Source: Bacteroidales bacterium
GTDB lineage: Bacteria > Bacteroidota > Bacteroidia > Bacteroidales > UBA932
Reading direction: 5' to 3'
Assembly (NCBI GenBank): GCA_017551405.1
Contig: JAFZLP010000129.1
Location: forward strand, 1 to 15,337
Length of the DNA stretch: 15,337 bases
Made by a program: the position numbers and the translations under genes. Shown piece after piece: positions 1 to 6,349 of the stretch. How positions within the stretch are numbered: the stretch's first letter is position 1; every line of letters starts with the position of its first letter. The notes beneath the pieces were generated by a model. That model searched no databases. It worked only from the letters and a program-made list of their open reading frames with translations, and was not told the DNA's origin.

Positions 1-435
1 GCTGTACACGAACACGGCGCCCACCATCACCATCAGCAGTATCGAGAACACCAGCATTACGGTGGCGGTACCCTTGCCAAGATATTTCCGGATGATTTCG
101 GGAAGGCCGGCGCCTCCGCCCCGGACCGACAGCATGCCCGACATGTAATCGTGCACCGCTCCGGCGAATATGCATCCGAACACTATCCACAGGTAGCAGG
201 AAGGGCCGAACTTGGCCCCCATGATTGCGCCGAATATGGGCCCCGTACCCGCAATGTTCAGAAACTGGATCATATAGACCTTCCAGGAGGGCATAGGCAC
301 ATAGTCCACTCCGTCCGCCTTGGATACAGCGGGCGTAGGGCGCGAGGGATCGGGGCCGAAGGTCCTCTCCACGAACCTCCCGTACAATACATACCCCAGG
401 ATCAGGGCGGCAAGGCTTATCAGGAATGAGAACAT
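1..435 (-). CDS. cstA: Carbon starvation protein CstA family, N-terminal part (runs off the window)
   Basis: The minus strand is open from an ATG at 435 to the window edge, giving 145 residues with no stop. The protein starts with a hydrophobic segment (MFSFLISLAALILGYVLYGR). It contains the hallmark CstA region at about residues 58-100: FLNIAGTGPIFGAIMGAKFG, then LWIVFGCIFAGAVHDYMSGM, followed by GAGLPEIIRKYLGKG. CstA proteins are multi-spanning inner-membrane transporters linked to peptide or pyruvate uptake during carbon limitation; the substrate here cannot be read from the sequence. It starts 13 bases after the rsmD stop, so it is probably the last visible gene of the rsmD operon. The identification is firm and the rest of the gene lies outside the window. 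Confidence 0.93.
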   Translation of the reverse strand, partial: MFSFLISLAALILGYVLYGRFVERTFGPDPSRPTPAVSKADGVDYVPMPSWKVYMIQFLNIAGTGPIFGAIMGAKFGPSCYLWIVFGCIFAGAVHDYMSGMLSVRGGGAGLPEIIRKYLGKGTATVMLVFSILLMVMVGAVFVYS

Positions 436-448
436 GGTCTGATGTTCG

Positions 449-985
449 TTAAGCGGGTTCGAAAAAGCTGAAATGCACGCGTCCGTAAACCTTTTCCTTT
501 ACGAAACACGGATGGGCGGTGAAGGTGTGCTCATCCCCGTGCTCGAGGATGAGATAACGCTCAGGATGGAGTATACCGGCCTCCAGAACGCGGTCAGGGA
601 TGGTCTCAAGCCCCTCCAGCGCATACGGAGGATCGGCGAAAACGATATCGAACTTCTCTTTGCAGACGGGAAGGAAGTCGAAAACGTTGTCGTGTACGGC
701 CGTGACATTGTCCAGCCCCAGGCGGGCGGCTTCCTTTTTTATGAAGCGGGCGTTTTCGCGGGACATCTCCACGCAGTACACCCGGCCTGCGCCGCGGGAC
801 GCGAATTCAAAACTGATGGCTCCGGTACCCCCGAAGAGGTCGAGGACCTTCAGGGAGTCGAATTCGTATTCGTTTCCGAGTATGTTGAAGAGCCCCTCCT
901 TCGCGAAATCGGTAGTGGGGCGGGCAAGGTAGCGGGGAGGCAGTTCGATAGTCCGGCCCTTGAGTCTGCCGCCGATTATCCTCAT
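449..985 (-). CDS. rsmD: 16S rRNA (guanine966-N2)-methyltransferase RsmD
   Basis: A 178-residue protein of normal family length. It begins MRIIGGRLKGR, the usual RsmD start, so I take the ATG at 985 and not the longer open frame upstream. The Rossmann-fold SAM-binding motif DLFGGTGAISFEFASRGA lies at residues 49-66, with CVE at the end of the next strand. The N6/N2-methyltransferase catalytic motif DPPY is at 118-121. RsmD methylates G966 of 16S rRNA in the assembled 30S subunit, using S-adenosylmethionine. The start overlaps the stop of the upstream DUF3822-like gene in an ATGA arrangement, which suggests coupled translation. The cstA gene follows 13 bases downstream. Placement next to a DUF3822 gene is a familiar Bacteroidota arrangement. 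Confidence 0.96.
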   Translation of the reverse strand: MRIIGGRLKGRTIELPPRYLARPTTDFAKEGLFNILGNEYEFDSLKVLDLFGGTGAISFEFASRGAGRVYCVEMSRENARFIKKEAARLGLDNVTAVHDNVFDFLPVCKEKFDIVFADPPYALEGLETIPDRVLEAGILHPERYLILEHGDEHTFTAHPCFVKEKVYGRVHFSFFEPA

Positions 986-1464
986 AACAGTTCGACGCTC
1001 CTGAAATAACGGTAAAGGCTCATTTCGTCTTCGGGCGAAATCTTGTGGCGCCAATAGATGGAGCTGACTTCCGGGTTGAGCTGCAACTGGTTGAGGGCAA
1101 GGAAGATATAATACTCTGCCGTGGTGAAGTCGGGAGCTTCGAAACTGTTTGCCAGGAGCAGCCCGTTGCCCTGGGCGATGCCCAGATACAGGCGGCCTTC
1201 CTTCCAGCTTGCAAGGATCTTGTTGTAGTCCTGGATGCCCGGGAGGTCCCGGAGCACGTACCACAGCTCGGGCACGGCGCCGGTGTCTTCGGAGGGAGCG
1301 GCATACACCAGCACGGAATCGTACTGGCGCATCTCGACGGCCTTTACCACGTCGCCCTCATCAAGAACAACGACTTCCCCAAGGATGTCCCTTGAGGAAG
1401 CCTGTTGGTAGAAATGCGCCGGCACCAGAGTGCACTTCGGCGTAAGAAGGCTGGTTTCTTCCAC
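982..1464 (-). CDS. DUF3822-like protein, short form
   Basis: A 160-residue soluble protein that resembles the second half of the Bacteroidota DUF3822 family (a predicted actin/ASKHA-like fold). The matching stretch starts near KCTLVPAHFY (residues 10-19). It continues with GRLYLGIAQGNGLLLANSFE at about 91-110, then a C-terminal TTAEYYIFLALNQLQLNP segment and the ending YRYFRSVELL. From memory, family members are about 250 residues with an extra N-terminal portion, so this copy is short at the N-terminus. The start is a GTG at 1464 that overlaps the TAG stop of the upstream gene by one base, and an upstream extension would run into that gene. The 3' end overlaps rsmD by 4 bases. The role is unknown; the steady neighbour is rsmD. 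Confidence 0.75.
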   Translation of the reverse strand: MEETSLLTPKCTLVPAHFYQQASSRDILGEVVVLDEGDVVKAVEMRQYDSVLVYAAPSEDTGAVPELWYVLRDLPGIQDYNKILASWKEGRLYLGIAQGNGLLLANSFEAPDFTTAEYYIFLALNQLQLNPEVSSIYWRHKISPEDEMSLYRYFRSVELL

Positions 1465-2162
1465 TATTCCCAGTTACCCGCGTTGTTGTTAGGTGCGGAG
1501 ATGGAACCTACCTGAAGGCCTTCGTAACGGTTCTTGTCGCGCTGGTCGGCATCGAGATTGATACGAAGCTGGTTGTCCAGACCCTTGAGGAGAGCCTTGT
1601 AGGGCATTCTGGCCTCGAACAGAGGAACGGGCACGCCGGATACCATCTTGGTGACAGCCTCCATTTCGACAAGTTCGCCGTCGGAGAACGGGATGTACTT
1701 GAGGTCGTCGAGGTTGATGTCGGGACGGTCGTTGAAGAGAGTGTCCTTGACCGGAATCTTGCTCTCGATGGTGTAGACAAGATTATGGTCGCCTTTAAGA
1801 TAGAGCTCCTGGAGCATCTCGGGGGTAACCTTCTTGCCGCGCATGCTCCTCTTGACAGCCTCGGTGTGGGCAACTGCCAGGGAGTCGTCCATGGAGCCGA
1901 CCTGCATGATGATGGACATCTTGCCGTTGTTGTAGAAATCCTTGAGGGAATCCACGGTGCTGGTGAACCTGCCGGTAACGGACTTGTAGGCCACCTGGAG
2001 GGTGCGGATGTCCTTGAGGCGCTGGATGGCGACGCTCTCGCGATAGGCCTTCTGCTTATTGAAGTTGACCGGCTTGTTGATGCTCTTTACGATTGCGATT
2101 GCAAGGAATACGCACGCCGCGGCCAGCAGGATTTCAAGAATGATCTGGAGTGATTTCTTCAT
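1464..2162 (-). CDS. Membrane-anchored protein of unknown function, pseudopilin-like layout
   Basis: A 232-residue protein with one N-terminal membrane helix (about residues 5-27, after MKKSLQ), then a charged helical stretch and a long polar domain probably outside the cytoplasm. The segment at about 43-80 (RESVAIQRLKDIRTLQVAYK, then GRFTSTVDSLKDFYNNGKM) resembles pseudopilins and pilins in layout: a helix leading into a 'Q.AY...G.FT...DSL..F' pattern. I see no prepilin peptidase site and no secretion genes nearby, so this is only a structural hint. It is the first gene of the operon with the DUF3822-like gene, rsmD and cstA. A Bacteroidota promoter box (TAACTTTG) lies 37 bases upstream. No known function is assigned. 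Confidence 0.85.
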   Translation of the reverse strand: MKKSLQIILEILLAAACVFLAIAIVKSINKPVNFNKQKAYRESVAIQRLKDIRTLQVAYKSVTGRFTSTVDSLKDFYNNGKMSIIMQVGSMDDSLAVAHTEAVKRSMRGKKVTPEMLQELYLKGDHNLVYTIESKIPVKDTLFNDRPDINLDDLKYIPFSDGELVEMEAVTKMVSGVPVPLFEARMPYKALLKGLDNQLRINLDADQRDKNRYEGLQVGSISAPNNNAGNWE

Positions 2163-2199
2163 AACGTTATTTTGTTTTTCAATTTGCTCTAAAACCCTA

Positions 2200-2230
2200 C
2201 AAAGTTAGAAAAAGATTGCATCAAAAGCAA
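2200..2230 (-). promoter_or_regulatory. Promoter for the 2162-to-1 operon
   Basis: On the minus strand the box TAACTTTG (2207-2200) matches the Bacteroidota -7 consensus TAnnTTTG. A TTG sits at 2230-2228, 20 bases further upstream, matching the -33 element. The start codon at 2162 is 37 bases downstream of the box. The site is interleaved with the opposing promoter of nrnA. Confidence 0.7.
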
Positions 2231-2247
2231 TATTATTCGTAAATTTG
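2216..2247 (+). promoter_or_regulatory. Promoter for the nrnA operon
   Basis: TAAATTTG at 2240-2247 is a perfect match to the -7 box TAnnTTTG, with a TTG at 2216-2218 (21-base spacer). The start at 2275 leaves a leader of about 20 bases. A longer open frame starting with TTG at 2245 would begin inside this box, which supports the ATG at 2275. Confidence 0.75.
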
Positions 2248-2274
2248 CTCACTTTTTATTTTACGGATACGGCT

Positions 2275-3315
2275 ATGCAGGCAGTCATCAGCAAAGAAAA
2301 AGCGGACAGACTCGACTCCATTCTCCGGTGCAGCCGCAATGCGGCCATCGTGGTGCACACGCGCCCCGACGGCGACGCGCTGGGGAGCGGCATCGCCATG
2401 CGCCGCTATCTTTCCGAAAAAAGAGGGCTGCAGGCCACGCTGGTCGTCCCCGACACCCTCCCCCAGACGCTGCGTTTCCTCACCGACGGCGAACCACTCG
2501 TGAACGCCGAAGAAGATTCCGCCGGAGCCGAAAGCGCCATCCGCAGCTGCGATCTGCTCATAGTCCAGGACATGAACGCCTTCCGCAGGGCCGGTTCCCT
2601 GGAAAAGGCCCTCGATGAATGTCCGGCCAGGGAAAAGGTCCTCATCGACCACCACCTCAACCCGCAGGAAGACCAGTTCACCCTCGTCTTCTCCACGCCG
2701 GACGTTTCTTCCGCCAGCGAACTGCTGTACTGGGTTCTCAAGGCACTCGAAGGCAGCGCTGAAAAACTGCCGGCGGCAAGCCTGTACGCCCTCATGACGG
2801 GCATGACCACCGACACCAACAATTTCGCCAACTCGGTGTTTCCGAGCACCCTCGAAATGGCAGGGGAACTGCTCGCCGCGGGAGTCGACCGCAACGACAT
2901 AGTCGGGCATCTCTACCAGGAATTCAGCGAGACCCGCATCCGCGCATTCGCCGCCCTGCTGGGCAGCCATCTTACGATACTCCCGGGAGGCATAGCATAC
3001 ATAGTGGCCACCAGACAGTTCCAGAAAGAGTATCCGCTCCGCGAAGGAGAGACCGAAGGCCTCGTGAACATCCCGCTCGGGATAGGAGCAGTGAACATGA
3101 GCCTCTACCTCAAGGAAGAGAAAGACCATTTCCACGTGAGCATCCGCTCCAAGAAGGGATGGAGCGCCAACCGGATGGCCATGGAGTATTTCAATGGCGG
3201 GGGGCACGAGCTCGCGGCCGGCGGAAACCTGTATTTCCCCCGCGACATTGCCTCTCCAGAGTTAATTTATGATTATCTTGCCGCAACCGCGGCACGATTC
3301 GTGCAGAAAGACTGA
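2275..3315 (+). CDS. nrnA: DHH/DHHA1 phosphoesterase, NrnA-type oligoribonuclease / pAp phosphatase
   Basis: 346 residues, normal NrnA length. DHH-domain motifs are all present: HTRPDGDALGS at 28-38 (metal ligands H28, D32, D34), D99 in the QDMN segment, the name-giving D125-H126-H127, and D180 in TTDTNNF. The C-terminal DHHA1 RNA-binding domain shows GGGHELAAGG at 308-317. Such enzymes degrade 2-5 nucleotide RNAs to mononucleotides and, in many bacteria, dephosphorylate pAp to AMP with Mn2+ in the cytosol. The ATG at 2275 is chosen because the upstream TTG falls inside the promoter. It is the first gene of a five-gene run, 5 bases before the FKBP-like lipoprotein gene. Which of the two activities dominates cannot be read from the sequence. 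Confidence 0.93.
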   Translation: MQAVISKEKADRLDSILRCSRNAAIVVHTRPDGDALGSGIAMRRYLSEKRGLQATLVVPDTLPQTLRFLTDGEPLVNAEEDSAGAESAIRSCDLLIVQDMNAFRRAGSLEKALDECPAREKVLIDHHLNPQEDQFTLVFSTPDVSSASELLYWVLKALEGSAEKLPAASLYALMTGMTTDTNNFANSVFPSTLEMAGELLAAGVDRNDIVGHLYQEFSETRIRAFAALLGSHLTILPGGIAYIVATRQFQKEYPLREGETEGLVNIPLGIGAVNMSLYLKEEKDHFHVSIRSKKGWSANRMAMEYFNGGGHELAAGGNLYFPRDIASPELIYDYLAATAARFVQKD

Positions 3316-3320
3316 CCTAT

Positions 3321-4331
3321 ATGAAAAAATACGCAAGCGTTCTCCTTCTGGCTGCCGCCATGGCTGCGTTCTCCTGTGCCCGTGAAGGCACCGAGGGGGC
3401 CAGCGACGCCGAAAAGATATATCTCGACGCCTTCATGAACGAGAACTACCCCGGAGCCAGGAAGACCGAACTCGGAGTCTACATACTCGAAGACACCCCC
3501 GGTGACGGCGCCTACGTCGGCGACGCCAAATATGTCCGCGTGGAATACACCACCCAGGATCTCCAGGGCAACTACGGCAGCAGCACCTTCGCCCAGATCA
3601 ACCGCCAGCTCGGCACCTACAAGGCCACCAACTACTACGGCCCGGCGATATGGTACCGCGGCGAAAGCCAGGACAATCTCAGGGTGGGCCTCGAGGATGT
3701 CATCTCTACCATGAACATAGGCGGCACCCGCAAGGCCGTCATCCCCGGCTGGCTGTTCACCACCGAACGCTTCAACACGCCGGAAGAGTACGTGCAGAAC
3801 TGCAGCGGTACCACAGCCGTATACACGATAAGGCTGGCCGAAGCCTTCGACGACGTGGAAAAGTGGGAAAAGGATTCAGTCCTCAACTATGTCAGCGCCA
3901 ACCTTCCGGGTGCGCAGACCGACACTGCCATGGCCGGCTGGTATTACAAGCGCACCGGCGAGCCCACCAGCGAGGAAACCTTCGCCGAAGACACTACCCT
4001 GTTCATCAATTACACCCTTTACAGGCTCGACGGAACGATGCTGGAGACCACCATCGAGAAGCTCGCGAAAGACAACGGCATCTATTCATCTTCAGCCAGT
4101 TACACCACCCAAAAAATAACCTGGCATTCCGACTGCACCAAGATTACCATGGGTTCGGACAGCAGTTCCGACGTCGTGGACGGCTTTGCGAATGCCTTCG
4201 TCCACATGCATCCCGGTGAAAAGGGCACCGTGGTGTTCTGGTCCGGGGAGGGTTATTCCACTTCCGGCTCCGGAAGCACCATTCCTCCATACTGCCCCCT
4301 CCGTTTCGACGTTGAAATCGCCGGCAAATAA
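3321..4331 (+). CDS. Lipoprotein with two degenerate FKBP-type peptidyl-prolyl isomerase-like domains
   Basis: 336 residues. The signal sequence MKKYASVLLLAAAMAAFSC predicts lipidation at C19; the lipobox AFSC is slightly off consensus, which is common in this phylum. I read two FKBP-like repeats. Repeat 1 is at about 70-172 and contains VGLEDVISTMNIGGTRKAVI, like the 'GfeeaL.gMk.GgkR.v.iP' motif. Repeat 2 is at about 226-334 and contains VDGFANAFVHMHPGEKGTVV, then GYSTSGSGSTIPPYCPLRFD, the 'AYG...IPP.spLiFdVel' ending. Repeat 1 is strongly eroded, so isomerase activity is doubtful; a chaperone or purely structural periplasmic role is possible. The start is 5 bases after nrnA, and the stop TAA is directly followed by the ATG of the MATE gene. 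Confidence 0.82.
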   Translation: MKKYASVLLLAAAMAAFSCAREGTEGASDAEKIYLDAFMNENYPGARKTELGVYILEDTPGDGAYVGDAKYVRVEYTTQDLQGNYGSSTFAQINRQLGTYKATNYYGPAIWYRGESQDNLRVGLEDVISTMNIGGTRKAVIPGWLFTTERFNTPEEYVQNCSGTTAVYTIRLAEAFDDVEKWEKDSVLNYVSANLPGAQTDTAMAGWYYKRTGEPTSEETFAEDTTLFINYTLYRLDGTMLETTIEKLAKDNGIYSSSASYTTQKITWHSDCTKITMGSDSSSDVVDGFANAFVHMHPGEKGTVVFWSGEGYSTSGSGSTIPPYCPLRFDVEIAGK

Positions 4332-5729
4332 ATGGCAGCGACAATCTCAGGCGCACCTACTGAACTCGGCACCCGAAGCATAGGGACGCTGTTGAAGCAG
4401 TACGCCATACCCGGCATCATCGCGATGACGGCCACTTCGCTGTACAACATGGTGGACAGCATCTACATCGGCCACATCAAGGATGTCGGCGCCCTCGCCC
4501 TTTCCGCCGTGGGAGTATGCTCCCCCATCATGAATCTGGGCGTGGCGCTGGGCACGCTGGTAGGCGTGGGAGCGTCCACCATCATGTCCGTCCTCCTGGG
4601 GCAGAAGAACTACGCCAACGCCAGGAAGGTGCTCAGCAACGAGATAACCCTGAACCTCATACTCGGTGTGCTGTTCACGGCGGTCATACTCATCTGGGAG
4701 GAGCCCATCCTTTACTTCTTCGGGGCCAGCGAAAGGACGATGCCTTTCGCCAAGGCCTACCTCACCTGGATCATGATCGGCAACGTGATTTCCCACCTGT
4801 ATTTCGGTCTCAACAGCCTCATCCGGGCTACCGGAAGTCCGAAGACCGCAATGGGACTCACGCTGTTCACGGTGCTGTTCAACGCCGCCCTGGATCCGGT
4901 CTTCATCTTCGCGCTGGGCCTCGGAGTCAAGGGGGCGGCCATGGCCACGGTAATCAGCCAGTTCCTCGCGCTCTGCTTCACCCTGCGCTATTTCAGCGAC
5001 AAAAACAGAGTCGTCCACTTCGGAAACCGCATCCTTGAAATTGACTGGAAGATAGCCAAGAACTCCCTGGCCATAGGCCTGGGGCCCTTCCTGATGAACA
5101 GCGCCGCCTGCATAGTGAACCTGTTCATCAACCAGCAGCTGCGCAGATACGGAGGCGACCTTGCGATAGGCGCCTACGGCATCGTGGCGCGCGTAAGCTT
5201 CTTCTTCCTGATGATAGTCATGGGCTTCAACCAGGGGATGCAGCCCATCGCCGGCTACAACTACGGCGCCAGGCAGTACTCCCGTGTTCGCCGGGTGTAC
5301 CTTCTCACCGCGGCATGGGCAACCGGCGTCTGCGTGCTCGGCTTCATCCTTTGCGAAGCTTTCCCCCGCACGGTGGTCGGCATCTTCACGAACCACGAAG
5401 ATCTCCTTCAAATCAGCGCCAAAGGCCTGAGAATCATAAACCTGACCTTCTTCCTGGTAGGAATGCAGATGGTCAGCACCAATTTCTTCCAATGCCTGGG
5501 CATGGTAAGGAAGAGCATCTTCCTGTCCCTCACCAGGCAGCTCCTTTTCCTCGTGCCGCTCGTCTACCTGCTCCCTCTCCGGCTGGGCATTGAAGGCGTG
5601 TGGTACAGCTTCCCCATTTCCGACGCCGTGTCGTTCGTGATCACGGGGATATTGATTCTGAATCTGATGCAAAAATTCCGCAAACTGGGTGACGGGGACG
5701 ACCCCGCCATCCTGGGAAGCGCAATATAA
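4332..5729 (+). CDS. MATE family multidrug/cation exporter
   Basis: 465 residues, about 12 membrane helices, the normal size for MATE transporters. Two homologous halves are visible. The first includes LLKQYAIPGIIAMTATSLYN and VDSIYIGHI near residues 20-52. The second starts around 230 (WKIAKNSLAIGLGPFLMNSA) and includes FNQGMQPIAGYNYGARQYSR near 298-317, the typical second-half motif. MATE proteins export cationic drugs and metabolites in exchange for Na+ or H+ across the inner membrane. The N-terminal layout resembles the MepA-like branch common in Bacteroidota and Firmicutes; the substrate is unknown. The ATG directly abuts the previous stop, and the 3' end overlaps the next gene by one base (TAATG), so it belongs to the nrnA operon. 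Confidence 0.95.
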   Translation: MAATISGAPTELGTRSIGTLLKQYAIPGIIAMTATSLYNMVDSIYIGHIKDVGALALSAVGVCSPIMNLGVALGTLVGVGASTIMSVLLGQKNYANARKVLSNEITLNLILGVLFTAVILIWEEPILYFFGASERTMPFAKAYLTWIMIGNVISHLYFGLNSLIRATGSPKTAMGLTLFTVLFNAALDPVFIFALGLGVKGAAMATVISQFLALCFTLRYFSDKNRVVHFGNRILEIDWKIAKNSLAIGLGPFLMNSAACIVNLFINQQLRRYGGDLAIGAYGIVARVSFFFLMIVMGFNQGMQPIAGYNYGARQYSRVRRVYLLTAAWATGVCVLGFILCEAFPRTVVGIFTNHEDLLQISAKGLRIINLTFFLVGMQMVSTNFFQCLGMVRKSIFLSLTRQLLFLVPLVYLLPLRLGIEGVWYSFPISDAVSFVITGILILNLMQKFRKLGDGDDPAILGSAI

Positions 5730-6349
5730 TGACACACATGGAAACCACTATCATCAACTTGGGACGCCAGTTCGGAGCGGGAGGCCTGCAGATAGCCAAC
5801 GCCATCGGGGCAAAGCTTGGAATCCCCGTATACGACAAGGAGCTCATCGCCAAAGCCGCGGAACGCAGCGGTTTCAGCAGGGAGTTCTTCGAACGCAGGG
5901 ACGAGAAAAAGGGCTTCCACCTGTTCCAGAACATCCTCGGAATAGGGCGCACCACATCCCTTCCCCAGAATTTCATCAACGACGACGACCTGTTCAAGAT
6001 ACAGAGCGAGGTGATTTCCGAAATCGCTGAAAAGGAATCAGCGATTTTCGTAGGCAGGGCCGCAAACTACATCCTCAGGGAAAAGAAGTGCCTTGACGTG
6101 TTCATCTGCGCGCCGAAGGCCGACAGGATCAAGAGGGTCTCCGAAAGGCTCGGTATCAGTCCGTCGGATGCCGAAGCCATGATAGACAAGAAAGAGCGCG
6201 TCAGGGAGGACTTTTACAATTTCTTCACTTTCGGGGAATGGGGAAAGGCCTCGGACTACGACCTCTGCGTGAATTCCTCGCTGCTCGGCATCGAAGGCAG
6301 CGCCCAGTTCATAATCGATTACGGACGTTCAGCCGGGCTTATCAAATGA
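5729..6349 (+). CDS. Cytidylate kinase-like family protein
   Basis: 206 residues matching the Cytidylate_kin_2-type P-loop family common in Bacteroidota and Clostridia. The N-terminal nucleotide-binding loop reads NLGRQFGAGGLQIANAIGAK (residues 10-29), followed by LGIPVYDKELI. Later come SAIFVGRAANYIL, FICAPKADRIKRV, the segment KKERVREDFYNFFTFGEWG, and the ending YDLCVNSSLLGIEG. The usual GSGGRE loop is GAGGLQ here, so substrate or activity may have shifted. The reaction is presumably transfer of phosphate from ATP to a nucleoside monophosphate or similar small molecule in the cytosol, but this family is separate from housekeeping Cmk and poorly characterised. The start could be the ATG at 5729 (1-base overlap with the MATE stop) or the ATG at 5738. 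The 3' end overlaps the next gene by 4 bases. Confidence 0.85.
   Translation: MTHMETTIINLGRQFGAGGLQIANAIGAKLGIPVYDKELIAKAAERSGFSREFFERRDEKKGFHLFQNILGIGRTTSLPQNFINDDDLFKIQSEVISEIAEKESAIFVGRAANYILREKKCLDVFICAPKADRIKRVSERLGISPSDAEAMIDKKERVREDFYNFFTFGEWGKASDYDLCVNSSLLGIEGSAQFIIDYGRSAGLIK

Noticed and set aside
449-1264. A 271-residue version of RsmD starting at 1264
   Set aside because: The extra 93 residues overlap the DUF3822-like gene in another frame and look unlike protein; MRIIGGRLKGR at 985 is the normal family start.
2233-3207. A 324-codon open frame opposite nrnA
   Set aside because: It covers the nrnA promoter and coding region with no recognisable domain; NrnA motifs on the plus strand are complete.
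4347-5735. A 462-codon open frame on the minus strand opposite the MATE gene
   Set aside because: It mirrors the MATE gene over its whole length, is rich in His, Glu, Ala and Gly with no hydrophobic or family pattern, and is expected from GC-rich third positions.
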